Positions 33,950 to 47,100 of a stretch of 64,000 nucleotides of DNA are shown here, one piece after another; within the stretch, counting starts at the first letter, position 1; every line of letters starts with the position of its first letter. The stretch comes from Petrosia ficiformis. Lineage: Eukaryota > Porifera > Demospongiae > Haplosclerida > Petrosiidae. The stretch spans positions 949,501 to 1,013,500 of the forward strand of contig OX345636.1 of NCBI GenBank assembly GCA_947044365.1. The letters run 5' to 3'. The position numbers and the translations under genes are program-made. The notes beneath the pieces are model-generated. The model made no database searches and was not told the origin of the DNA. It worked only from the letters and a program-made list of their open reading frames with translations.

Positions 33950-34600
33950 AATTATATATATAGCAAGTACATAACTATATTGCATAATACAACTAACAAA
34001 CAAAGAAGAGAGTATGGAACAGTTGTAAACTTAAATTTAAGTTGGTCACATGTGCAAGTCTTGAGCTACACTAAGCCCCTGCTCTTATAAAAGCTGCTGG
34101 CAATTATTGACTGCAAATGCAACACATAAAAGCAGTACTGATTATAACTTCAAGAGTTTCTATTATTTCCAATATCTCAAAAAACATAAAATCAATTGAA
34201 AATGCAGTAACTTATCTATTATTTGATAGGAGACATATTAGCTGTAAATGGAAACACATACTGTATAATATTTACAATAACAGGGCTGTGAACAATAGCA
34301 ATTATTTAATTATAGTGGTCCATTGTTCAGAACACTACATCTTCTCCCTCCTCAAAATGTGGATATGAATCTGTCGAGATAATGACAAACTCTTTATGGA
34401 TAACGTCTTTCTTTATTAGGTAAAGGATTATCACTATCGACGTCAGGCGAATGGCATTAACAGAAAATGTATTGTCAATGTATATCAGCAGAAATATTAT
34501 TGTCATTTCAATCCTGACTGATCTCAGTTGACTAATTTTCTTTACTCACATCAGAAGTGACTATGGAACCAGAAATAGGGTTATCTATAAGATATCTCCA
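33950..34600. mobile_element. Rest of the Gypsy 3' LTR with insert X, copy B
   Basis: LTR sequence resumes (gaagagagtatggaacagtt). At 34137–34144 ACTGATTA precedes segment X (34145–34347). X also occurs at about 37195–37405, followed by ACTGATTA at 37408–37415, and at 19085–19256. The LTR at 21035 lacks X. Confidence 0.6.
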
Positions 34601-34609
34601 AATACATCC

Positions 34610-35560
34610 TCATCTTCTAAATCGATGTTTCAGAATAAGGATCCTGTGTTGTCCAGAATATATCCTACTAACCATTCTGGACCATGTCCAAAATTCTGAA
34701 CATAGACAACATCGCCTTTCTTATAAGAACGACTGACTGCATGTGTATCATGTTTATCATGTACTGGCTTTTTGTTGTTTTGAGTTGTTCTGACCCTGTT
34801 CAACAGATCAAGCTTTAAGAGATGGAGTTGTGAATAGGGTATTCTTCCATTAACAGTTCAGTCGAGGAAACCCCTGTTGTGCATTATGGTGTAATTTGGT
34901 AGCTGAATAGAAACTGAGCAATTTTTTCAGTCAATGTACCAGATGTGATTTCTTTAGTCCATGCTTAACAGTTTCAACGGCCCTTTCAGCTGGTCCATCA
35001 GAGGTTGGGTGATATGGTGCAGGAGTGTAGTGTTTAATTCCATTCTGTCTAAGAAATTTGTCAAACTCAGTGTTAATAAAGTTTCGTCCATTACTTGTTC
35101 TCAGAATCCAAAACAGAAGAATAAATTACGCAGTATTTCAATGGTAGAACGAGAAACTGCAGAATGCATTAGAAGAACCTCTATCAATTTAGAAGGAGGA
35201 TCAATCACTATTAATTACATCTGACCCATGAATGATGGATATCAGTTCTGGCCCAACAAGTGGAGCAACAGGAGTAGTAGATCAATTAGTCTGACAGTTT
35301 TTACAGCATTTAACTCACTCCCATCTAGACCAAGCCACCAAACAAATATTCCAGCTAGGGTTTTCATCCTTGAAACTCCTGGGTGTCTGGCATGAAATTC
35401 ATCTAAGACTTGAGTCTAAGCTGGTGAAGAGATAAATATTCTGTTTTCCCACAGGATACAACCACCTAATTCCATTTTGAAAAGGCTTCAAATTAGGGTC
35501 ATCACAGCGATCTGGCCAGTTACTCAGAGTAAATTTGTAGGACTCTGGAAAGTAATGTTT
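34610..35560 (-). pseudogene. Gypsy integrase remnant, copy B
   Basis: Minus-strand order: zinc-finger region (HARHPGVSRMKTLAGIFV, 35320–35400), core piece DPPSKLIEVLLMHSAVS (35170–35215), the PYHPTSDGPAERAVETVK block (34963–35025), then KPVHDKHDTHAVSRSYKKGD and FGHGPEWLVGYILDNTGS (34640–34780). Stops and small deletions are present. The middle catalytic Asp block is damaged. Confidence 0.75.
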
Positions 35561-35760
35561 CCTTCTGGTTATTCTTTTCGCCTCGGCTGCAGTTACTGGA
35601 GTCTTTTAGCCGATCCAATACTAATACAATTTCAGTTGGAATTGGGGTCTAAAGAGCCTCATCAGGTAAAGATGGTCTGCTCATGGCATCTGCATTCCAT
35701 ATTCTGAAGTGGACTTACCGAGGCATTGTAGAATCAAAATGAAGCAAAACATATGTAGAT

Positions 35761-36300
35761 GTTAACATGCATTTAGAAGATTGAAATGCTTTATCTGACT
35801 ATTTTTTGAAGAGGTTTCCAAAAAATCACACAGTGTTTCACAAGCATTGTTGTAGGATACCAAATCATCTGGTACGATATGAGTCAGGCCTATCAGCTGC
35901 TGATAGGTCTGACTTCTGACAACCTGACAGGTTGTCAAAGAACTCTTCAATCTTTAGAATGGGGTAGCGATCCAACTTGCATTAATCATCATCTTGAAGT
36001 CACCACAGACTCACAGACTTGTCACTCTTCGCCATTGGAACAATAGCCACAGCCCAGTTAGAAAACTGAATGAGTTCAATAATACCTTCTCTTACCAGAT
36101 GATCTAGTTCTTGTTCAACATTTGTAAAAATGGAATATGACACTGTTATAAAAACAATGTCTTTCACATAGACTTTTGCTTTCAGTATACCCAAACCCTC
36201 TTTGAACACTCCAGCATAACTTTGAATGATATTCTGAAGAGAACTGTTTTGTAGATCATTTTTCTCCTTCCAATCTAATTGAAATACACTCAACCAATTG
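35761..36300 (-). pseudogene. Gypsy reverse transcriptase N-terminal remnant
   Basis: 36000–36293 reads SLQNIIQSYAGVFKEGLG, VEQELDHLVREGIIE and SNWAVAIVPMAKSDKSV on the minus strand, the conserved entry into Gypsy RT. It is cut off before the catalytic YxDD motif. The unrelated stretch 35762–35950 contains an inverted repeat (cagctgctgatag) and no known domain. The rest of RT and RNase H is deleted. Confidence 0.7.
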
Positions 36301-36475
36301 CGACCAATTAGACTTGCACCATTGCCACTGACGACAATTATAATGGTAGTTTGGCTCTTCGCTCTCCATTAGAGGTGTTCACCTCTAGGCTACCTGTAAA
36401 GGATCTCTCAAATATGTCTTAATAATGATTTTGCTAACTTCTAACGGCTTGTTTGACAAATGATGGCGATAGGTT

Positions 36476-37116
36476 TCATATGAAATCACAAAGAGTGATC
36501 CTCCCATATCTAGCTCCATTGCCACAGTTGAGACACTTAACAGCTCTGAAATGACATTTATCTGCTAAATGGTTGCTCTTTCTACATGTATAACTCAAAT
36601 GAGTCTTCACCTTCGGTTTGTGAAACTCGCGAGATGGAATAGTTCCATTTGAAGAGGAATCCTCCCCTTTTAACATCTTTATATTCTTTGAAGCTGTTTC
36701 CAATTTCTGGGCACTTTTTCGACCATTAAAGGTTCCTCCGAGAACAAACGACGTTGAATCTGTTCATCATTAATTCCACACACTAATCTGTCTTTCAGCA
36801 TCACCTCTAGAGTTCCTTTAAAGTTCCAAAATTCTGCCAAACTTCTCAGCTCTGCATGTACGTAGACACTGACTCCAATGAATGGCGAAACCGACTATTA
36901 AATTTAAAATGCTGTGCAATCTCAGATGGCCTGGGACTATAGTACAACTGCATTGACCCAAATAGCTCATTATATAACAAATCTCCTATTTTGGGTGAAG
37001 TAATTAGATTCCTTAATGTCTTGTATGCTCCTGGACCTATAGTAGTCAGGAATATAGCTCATTTCCTATCAGCAGCTGTTATTGCATTAGCTTGCAAGAA
37101 ATAATCCATTCTTTTT
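36476..37116 (-). pseudogene. Gypsy gag remnant with zinc knuckles
   Basis: The minus strand gives CRKSNHLADKCHFRAVKC plus LNCGNG, a double CCHC-type knuckle in which the first Cys is lost and the second knuckle is broken. The sequence up to about 37.1 kb is gag-like but frameshifted and I did not resolve it further. Confidence 0.55.
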
Positions 37117-37549
37117 ATGTATTGTGTCCCATCTTCCCTTTTTTTTAAAAAAGTTCTGATATTTCCAAATAGAGCTATCCTCATCGGCAATTCTGTGATA
37201 ACTTCAAGAGTTTCTATTATTTCCAATATCTCTATAAAACATAAAGCAAATGAAACTGTAGGAACTTATATATTATTTGATAGGAGACATATTGGCTGTA
37301 AATGGAGACACATACTATATAATATTTACAATAACAAGGTTATAAATAATAGTACATCACCATACAATTATCTAATTATAATAGTCTATTGTTCAGAATA
37401 CTACACTACTGATTACAATTTTGAAGAAGCAGTGATAAGTACTAATCGAGGATGCTGATAAATGCCTAGTATGTCTGATAGTCACATTTCTTGTCAAGCC
37501 CTGCCTAACATCAACCGGCAAGCAAATATCTTCCTTAAATTCATGTGTC

Positions 37550-37686
37550 TAACATGAATTTAACATCCATTGTACTAATATCCATTGTACTAATATCCAT
37601 TGTACTAACATCCATTGTACTAATATCCATTGTACTAACATCCATTGTACTAATATCCATTGTACTAACATCCATTGTACTAGTAA
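37550..37686. repeat. 15-bp minisatellite with 30-bp alternation
   Basis: Eight to nine copies of ATCCATTGTACTAAC/T. From the third copy on, C and T alternate at the last position, giving a 30-bp higher-order unit. The minus-strand STMDV/STMDI frame is a repeat by-product. Confidence 0.9.
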
Positions 37687-38119
37687 TATAGTGTACTGAA
37701 CTGCGCATCCAATAATGGAAAATTTTCATTGTAGTTAGTTATAGACATAACTAACTACAAAGACAATTTGCCTATAATGGGCACTGTTAGTTTGCCAAAT
37801 AAAGCTAAAACCCTTTCAGTAAGCTTGAATTTGTATTTGACAATTAATTCTAATTCTGACTAAAATTGTGATAAACAAGATATACTATAACTATAACTAA
37901 AAGTGTTGATCATTGTTATACATAAACAACACTAGTCTGAATATATATGAATAATCATGTGATTAAGAAAACTGCTATTTGAATACAAATTTGATGTTGT
38001 TAAATGTTGTTATGGTATTCATATTTCTAATAGAAAGCATGTTGTCATGGTTACTTTTATTGTTTCCTAGATAGTTACTTGGTTTCATCTTCAGTAAAGT
38101 GATTGAATAATCTGTGATA

Positions 38120-41100
38120 ATGACACAAACTCATTTCACTGGTAGTGAAAAGGACAAAATCGTAAGTGAAGTACATATTGATATTATTTGACTACAAATT
38201 ATTTTGTGTGTTATATTATAATGAAGGTTTCAGATCTAATGCACTAAATAATTAAACATCCATGTTTCCAATAGTGCAATAGTGTAATTTTGTTTAGAGC
38301 ATCCAAACATTTCAAACTCTCTAATGTAGTATTTTATAACTGTATGCAAAACTACATTGTACTAATTTTCATAATATGCTTAACTGAGCATGTACAGAAA
38401 TCAAATGTGAAATTAAAATTCCATTAAAATAATTTTTGATAAGTGCCTAGTGCCATGTTAACAACCTTTTAGGAGTGTAGATAGAAGTATCTGTTAACAA
38501 ACCGCAATTGATATTTGTTAATCGGTAGCCAGATAGAAGAAGAAAGGATCAGTTCCAGTTCTACTAACTATTTCACACTGGTGTTATTTAGATCATTCTG
38601 GTTCTTACAACTTCATTATAATAATAATATTCATTAGTTAAATGTACATGAGGGAGGTAAGAGGGAATTATTGGTTGTATATTTTTACAACAAATTGGAC
38701 ACCTCATGAAGGTTTTTTTATCATTCCTAACTTTAACTCCAAAATTCACATCAGAGTTTTGTTTTTAGAAGTATTTTATTAAATTTGAGGTTGTACATGT
38801 TCACTTTCACTTGACTAACATGTGTATTTTCAGCTTCTAATTAGATATTTTACTAGCTACATGAATACATAATTTATTACATGCAGTTTAAAATTACATG
38901 TTAGCCTAAATAATTTTGTTTTGTGGATAAAATTATAATATTTTTGCAGTAAACACTAAATGTAGTGTATTTACAGTAACATTATGTGTACATAAGTATA
39001 TAGGAAACACTTTTAACAATAAGATTTTCTCACATATGTAAAACACCATAATGACGTGTATGTAATGAGTACTTAGTTAGCTACAGATTAAGTTGTATCA
39101 TGGGGTCTTTACAAGGCAGTGAAAATATTCGTATACTTTAATAATGAGTGGCCTGAATGACTAACTACTTTATCTAGTGGAATAATCAGTTTATCTAGAG
39201 CTGTCAGTATAGCAATTTTGTTTGTTGTTATATTCCGCATACATATTTCAGCTTGATGCCTGGACTGGAAGGTAGTCTATTGTTGTAAGTATTTTGATAA
39301 CCTTCTTACAGTGTATAGTAATGGAAATGGGAAATTGAAAGTTTCTTGACAGTTATAATATGCTGATCACTTTGTACATCACTGTGCAATCATAATGCTA
39401 AATTAATATTAGTGAACGTCTCGTTTAAGCCACATAACTGTTAGTACAGTATATAAAATGTCTAGTCATTCAAACCCTAAATGAGGGTATATTATATTCA
39501 TAAGTATAAAATGGAGCGAAAAAAAAAGAAATAGTTAATTCTATTTTTTGATTTGCTATATCCTCCCGTGGTCATGCATGTCCAATGACAACATGCATAG
39601 TCCCTTTGAATGTCTAAGTTAATATGGATCCAGAGTATCTCCACAAACATTGTAGCCTGAGAGTTCTGAATTATACCTTGAATGTCTGCTCATCTTCCAA
39701 TGTCAGCTGAAATATCCTGGTACACTACAGTAAATGTGACAGCATTTCGATTATTCCTACACTGTCATACTTCCCAATACCCTCTTTGTCATAGTATTCT
39801 TGTAGACTACATCAAATCTGACATATACAGTCAGTCAGAGTATCCCTGGAAGATCATCAAACCTTAAGTAAAAGCAGCACCACTTTTGTTAATCACTACA
39901 ATACACTAACTGATGTGAAACAGCTAAATGATAACTATTGTTAAATGTGATGATTAATTCGTAACATTTATGGATTTGAATGACAGCTTACCAATAAATA
40001 CTTGAGAATGAGTGATGTACTAATTGTTTATCTAGCCAGCTAGTATAGCACAGCATTTGAAATGTTTGCAGTACAATCATCTGTCTATGCTTGAAACAGG
40101 AAAAGTTTTTTTATTTAAATGGCAAGAAAACAAAAGAGGGGTATGCAAGGATAAGATATAACATCTCTGCTACAAGGTTCCAGAACCGAAAAAGCCAGCA
40201 GAAGCAACCTATGAGTGTCTAATAATCTTTCCTATGGAATATAAACGAATCAGATTGAATGAAACTTTCTCCTCCATTTGTATGAATCCCTACTGTATTT
40301 ATAAATTCCAATAATTATAGCCATAAATTATTATTGTTTATACAATTATATGTAGTTACAATAATTCGACTTCCTTTAAATTAGAAGCAAAACGGCATGT
40401 TTAGAATATTTTTGTGTCTGACAAATCACAGCAAATGTACCACCCACAAATTTGCGTTTTTATCTGCAAGCTGGCAATGTGTAGTGAAAAAAACAGTAGT
40501 AGCTATGTTGTAAAGCAAGAAAAACAAGTCTGATGATGAAGAAGGAAGTTGAAGTAAAAAAACGTACAACAAAATATCCCAACTTTGCCGAGTATATAAT
40601 TATCATCGAGACAAGGATGGAAATTTTAACCTTCCCTTCCACTGAGGACCTTGACTAACGAATGATGATTTCTTTTACATACAATGTTTAAGGTATGTAG
40701 TTTACCCAATGAGTTATGAAGATAACTATCTTTTTTGAAAGCTGGCTGAAAACCATAGTTACGTGAAACTGAGCCTTTTGAATTATAATCATAGTATTAT
40801 AAGGTTTATACTTTACATAAATACTCAGTAATCTAGAGGATCACACCTGATATAAACATCCATATCCAAGCTCAATATCTATCAGGAAAACTGAATTACC
40901 TTGCCAACTCAGAAACTAGTTGGATGATCATGGATCGTTCAAATTGGAAATTGAACCTAAGAATATTTTGTAAGATTGATCAATCAACTGGTTGGCCCAC
41001 TAGAAATGGATCTTTTCAATTCCAGACTGACAACACAAGTTCAATCATTTTTCAGTTGGAGACCCAACCCATAATCAGTAGTAACAGATGCCCTCCTCCA

Positions 41101-44100
41101 GTATTGGACAATATGGAAAGGATTTGTGAATTCACCTTGGTGCAAGATAATCAAATATTGTGACATGTTTGAGCTCAACTAGTGGAAAGTGTTTTAAACA
41201 CTAAGACCACATTAGTTACTGGCCTGATTTGTACTAAAATAGAAAACACTAAAATTTTCGGGACAGCAGCCAATAAATCTGTAGTAGTTGTCAGGACTCC
41301 ATCATAATATTATACATCTGGGGCTCACATATGATTGAGGTGCAACAGATACCTTAAATAATAAAGAAATACTGATAAGCATTTTACCAACATCCCCACT
41401 CATCACTGAATTTATTCCTTGTATACTCGTGAATATATATAATAAAACGCACCAAATAAGAAGAAACCTGAAGGAACTGCACCCGGTACATAATATTATA
41501 AACTGGCCTCCATACTATAGGTACTATCCCTTTATAACAGTGCTAATATAAATAATGTAGGTAACACTGGTTTGAATATCTCTACCTTGGTATCCAGTCC
41601 TTCTGGACATGCAATACATGTAGATTATTCAAACAGTATACTACACCAAACTATACTGATTGGTCAACATTATTCAATCCTCAACTACCTGTATGATATA
41701 TCTCAACTTTGGGAGTGTTTTAATGCAGTCTAACTATTTTGTATCATTTGATCAACCATATTGAAATTTTCAGACACATGCTCAGATATCCTATGGTTTA
41801 ACCTCAGGTTCAACTTACTAACCTCAGGTTCAACTTACTAACCTCAGGTTCAACTTACTAACCTCAGGTTCAACTTACTAACCTCAGGTTCAACTTACTA
41901 ACCTCAGGTTCAACTTACTAACCTCAGGTTCAACTTACTAACCTCAGGTTCAACTTACTAACCTCAGGTTCAACTTACTAACCTCAGGTTTAATTTACTA
42001 ACCTCAGGTTCAATTTACTAACCACAGGTTTAAGTTACAGATATTCAATTTTACTAGCAAAGCCTCAGCCAAAGCTTCCATTCCACTGTCTCAGATATGA
42101 CAGGAACGAACCATATTAATCATCATTAGTTGATGTCATAATACTGGGAACACTACATTTAGAAAATGGACATGTACCTAAATATCACCAAATGTATTAT
42201 CACAATACATCATACTACTAGTTCATTGATATACTATTTTATCATCCTCTAGATACTAACATATCAATATATTATATCATTCATATTAGTGTATTATAAT
42301 AATGATAGACTACATGTATGTTTATAAAAGGCATTTGTAGAGAAAAATACTCAAATACTTGTGTTAAATGCCCACTATACTCATCCACTATCCATTTAGA
42401 TTATACACATGAAATTACTTAATTTGAAATGCGTAATTATTAGTATATCATTAAAACTTTACTAGTAATATATGTCTTGATATGTATACGAAACAAATAA
42501 AGATTCACAGTCTTGAGGATTTGTGTCTCATAATACAAATTTTGTGATAATAAGTGGAAATACAATAATTGATATATTCCTTATATTGTATGATTTCTAT
42601 TACTATAGAGTGACAGTCTCTTTTCTGCATATCTGACCAATAATATAAAGGAAGTGAATGACATTATCTCACAATGTTCAGACCCAATATATGCTCTGGT
42701 AAGTATATATATATACCAAAACACTTGATACTGTTGCTTGTTATTATCATACATGTTATGTACTTTGAAATCATTGTTACTTTTATGATGGCTACTGACT
42801 TACAAATGTATAGTCCTTGAATAAACACAATAATGAAATATAGTAGATAGAGCTTGAAGACCTTTGTGTGGACGTTTGTTCAAAAATATTTGTGATTACT
42901 GTTGGTGTACTTTAAGTGACCAATTATCACACATAAGTGTTGTAACATTTGAAATACTCTTAGGAACATACTAATTTCATTATTGTATATCAATACATGG
43001 TACGTTTGACAATGTTCCATTATCATCACCATAGAAGCTGTTCAATTGTCTCTTGTATAATAATTATTATAGTTTTGGTAATCACCTAATTGTAATCTTA
43101 ACATTATATTATTGCTAATTGATGCTTATTGATAATTGATGACTTACACTATCAGTTTTTATATCTGCTGTTTCCCAGTCTTGATATTGATGAAGATTCT
43201 ATTGTAAAGGGGCTAGATGGTGATGTATTAAATGAAGCCTTAGTAATATTGTGTTAGTAGTACCACTTGCAAATTTTATGAAACACAAGAATTACCAAAC
43301 AATAAATACACCCATTATAAAATAACAGTTCACCTTTAATGTACAAGTTACACTAATCACAATACTAATATTATAATTATTATGTATAGTGTATAGTATT
43401 CACTGTTTGGATTAGTCTTACATATTCAACTCTTCCCCTCTTAACTAGAGAGAGGATCTGATATTTAGTTATTGACCAGTTCACTGAATTGTTGGTATAT
43501 CTTTCAAGTACATTTTCAGAACATGTTATTCACATGTTTTAAGTTCAATGAATAAAACTATAAATACTGTATTCATACAACTGATCATCACAACTGTGTA
43601 ATTTTTAAAAAAGCCCTCCTTTCCAGTCTGAATTCTCAGTATTGTAAATTTGATACTTATTTACCAGATTATCTACACATCCTGTTTACACATAATTATA
43701 TTGTTAATAAATGATTTGGTTAGTAGCTAATCTTTACCTCATGTAGAGGATAGGGGCTTGGTATATACACTACTCTTGGTAGGAATGATACGTAATAGTT
43801 AAAGCATGGTTGAGAGTGTATTATCTGGTTTATCCGTACGCGTTTCCGGTCAAGTCACTACAAATAGACCACAAGGCCGAAGTCCGAGTGGACTATTTGA
43901 AGTGGACAAGACTGGAAACAAGTACAGATAAATAGGATAATACACAACTGAACCATGTGTTAATTGTTTTGTTGTGTTGCATGCTTTCCTTGCAAAGATA
44001 GACCGGCACAGATTCAAAATGAATGGAAAGGAGAATATAGAAGTCTATCCTCCCCCTGAAAAGAATCTACGACCACTTTTACCTCTTAGAAAGAAGAAAA

Positions 44101-47100
44101 CTTCAGCTTTACAAGAATGTGCTGTTAACGTGTCGAGATTCGCCGATCCTGTCAGTCAAGAAGAAATGGAAATAGCTGCTCAAGGTGTTGTTCCTGATAA
44201 TACTAAACGCAATAACAAATGGGCTGCCAATAATTTTGCCGAGTGGGCCAAGGCTAGAACTCAGAAATCACCTGAAGAGCCTGTTCCTGATAATTTACTG
44301 AGTTGCTTGGATGAGAAATTGCTATGCAAGTGGCTGTTTCGCTATGTAATGGAAACACGACAGGCATCTGGAAAGCCATATCCTCCAAAGAGTATATACG
44401 CTCTTTTGTGTGGGTTGTTTACTGACTGTTTGCGACAAGATGAGCAGAAGGATGTTATGGCAAGTAATGGCAGACTTGTGCAGGTGATGTGAGGTCCAAA
44501 GTCCCCATATTTTCAGGACAGTTGCAGAATAGTACCTTCAATTTCTATTGATACTATAGAACTTTTTGTCAGACTGATCTTTGTTTGTTTGGTTTTTTTT
44601 GTGACTCTCTTAATTAGTATTTCAGAATGAGTGCTCTAAATGTGATAGTACACTATGCATGATATTCACATTGTGTTTGTATGGAAAGATGCAGTGGTCT
44701 ATATGTGATAGAGCCCTGTCTGGAGCTTGTGGCTCACAGTCTGGCCTCTATGACTATTATCACACAATGGCGGTGCCTTTGATGTTTTCATGAACTATAC
44801 AACACATTACATGGATTATGGCAGCTAATTCACTATTGATTAAGATGACTAACTTCTGGACTAATAATTATTATAAATTATAGATACTTAAATCTTATTT
44901 TTTGTGTTTTCATCACCAAAACATGATTATTAATAATATCTCCTGATAATGAGAAATTTGATTATTAGTAATGAGATCTTATTTATATTTCTTATTTTGT
45001 CTTATTTATGCACTACAGCACACCAGTGTGTACTGGGCATCTTATTGGGGAAATATGGAGTACATGATTGAAGTATTTTCTAGAAACAAAATAAATATTT
45101 CCTGGAAGAATGATCTATTTGTAAGTTTACTCTCATATTCACATTTATTGAAAGGTAATAATTGATACATTTGATATACTTGTGGCTTCTAATAATTTAG
45201 AACAAATGCCTAGTTTTAAACATTTATATTGGTTCCCTTTGCATAGGGATCCCATAAAGTTTGGCATACTTGAAAACCAGTTAATGATTGTTTAAATACT
45301 TTATTTAGTTTGCTTCTGATATAAAATAGCTGAATCTAATTAATAATTTCTTCAAAATTATTATTTTCACAAAAGCTGTTTTCCCAAATTGGGTCACATT
45401 TCATAATTTAATATAGATTTAGTTATGAGCAGTTTTCTAAAAGAAATTCATTTATGAATTCCATTTGTCATGTGATTATTTCAAATATAATTTAATTAAG
45501 AGTCATAGGATCATTTATATATAGAAAATGTAATTTTAAGTAGAAATATTTTATATAAACTAAATTGTGCAAAATCCAAAAATAATAATTATTATAAAGT
45601 GTTATACATGTTTATATTCATACATCTATTAATGTCTGAGGCTTTATGTTCATTACTAGTGTGGTAAAGACAAAAGTTTTATTTGTAGGATGTAGTATCT
45701 AGTAAAATACATATTAGCAGATTTATGTTAATCATGTGTTACTAATAGTTTGTATGAGTATGATTAGCATTCATGACATTTCTGAATGTAGCATATACTC
45801 AACAAATAGATAAGCTGTTGATTATACAGTAGAATGTATTTGACATCTTTTGCAAGATAAAGTATCTTGTTTTCTGACACATACAAGGCATTGAGCACTA
45901 TTATCATTGGTGATCTAATAATACTGATAATATTCATCATGTATATATATGCGGTATTTAAAATTATGAATATAATTATGTGACCTAATTGTTCATCACA
46001 CTCTACCTTCATGAAATGAATGGTGTAGTTATACTAGACTATACTATAATCCTCCTGTAACTGGATAAATATATAAGTGAGAATGTTTATAGGAAGGCAT
46101 TTTGTGTTAGAAAAAGTACATGTATTAATGAATTAATGATTTCCCATTTTTATCAATGTCAGTGTATTATTATTACTATGAATGTAAATAATATAATATG
46201 TTTTAAGTATATGAATCCACTATACATATATCAGTTGTCTCATTATGTACTTATTGTAGGCTACAAACAAATCAGTCATATAAGGATGGTATTGTAGCTG
46301 TATTACACATTCAAAATAATATAATATTTTATACAAACCACAGAAGACAATAATTTTGTGCTTGAGTGAGAACAAACTTGTGTAGTGATATACTATTAGT
46401 GAAGTGACTAGATATTCATTAGATATTGTTTACTTATTCAATAGAGATTTGTTAATTTATTCATGATATAATGATACATATGTAAAATGAAGTGTGTCTA
46501 ATGTACAGTAACATACACTGATATTGAAGTGTGACTAGAAGACATGTGATAGTGTTAAATATAAAGAAACAAATTATGTTGTCTAATGTTGCATCATTGT
46601 ATGTGATATATTGATTGATTATTTGTTGTTTCCTATTTTAATTGTATCATATTTACATATTATGAATATGTTGTAGTTTAATGTGAATAATAATAATTTA
46701 CATGATTATAATTATAATAATCATTAACCCTTAGAAGACTGATGTCACATATGTGACATTTCACCCCTACGTGGTTCGGAGTGTGTTCCTAGCTTTACGA
46801 AGCTCTCCAAATGCTTCTAATTGGCGTTTAGCACAAGTCCATTAACCTAAACAACGGCCTAAATAACGACAATGGGGGGAATTTTAAAGGGGAGTGTCTC
46901 CCCATTAACTGAGGTTCGAAAGGGGCTGTGCCCCCTCGCCACCCACGCAAATTGTGGTTTCAGTGACCCCACCCACGCTCTCTGGTGGCATTTCCCTTGC
47001 TGTAAAACCTGAAATCGTAGGTGTAGCTGGTACCAAGATGCAGTGGGGTCATTGTTTGCCACAGTTCCAGTCAAAAGAGTGAGAGCACTGCATTTGATTT

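Larger units (their letters stand above)
32644..33950 (+). mobile_element. Crypton element, copy B, inserted in a Gypsy LTR
   Basis: It interrupts the LTR, as shown by the uninterrupted copy at 20493–21163. Order: a 139-bp palindrome at its 5' edge (32644–32782), the tyrosine-recombinase frame (about 32838–33720), a decayed hairpin near 33855, and a tail with GGCGGTGCCTTTGAT (33912) and ctataaggcttccatgagat. The tail is shared with copy A (18840) and, in part, with 44769. Exact edges are within about 10 bp. Confidence 0.65.
32322..37537 (-). mobile_element. Degenerate Gypsy LTR retrotransposon with nested Crypton
   Basis: Minus-strand Gypsy element. Its 3' LTR (plus-strand left) starts TGTGCCTAGCATGATAGC at 32322 and is split by a Crypton (about 32644–33950) and by insert X (about 34145–34347). 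The 5' LTR (right) is incomplete and ends near 37537 (cttcctta). Between them, reading leftward from 37.1 kb, are gag with zinc knuckles, the start of reverse transcriptase and integrase; protease and most of RT/RNase H are missing. The flanking gTTCA/aTTCA could be a weak target duplication. Inactive. Confidence 0.7.

Noticed and set aside
41801..42040. CRISPR-like regular repeats
   Set aside because: Head-to-tail 20-bp units without unique spacers in a eukaryotic intron; a minisatellite.
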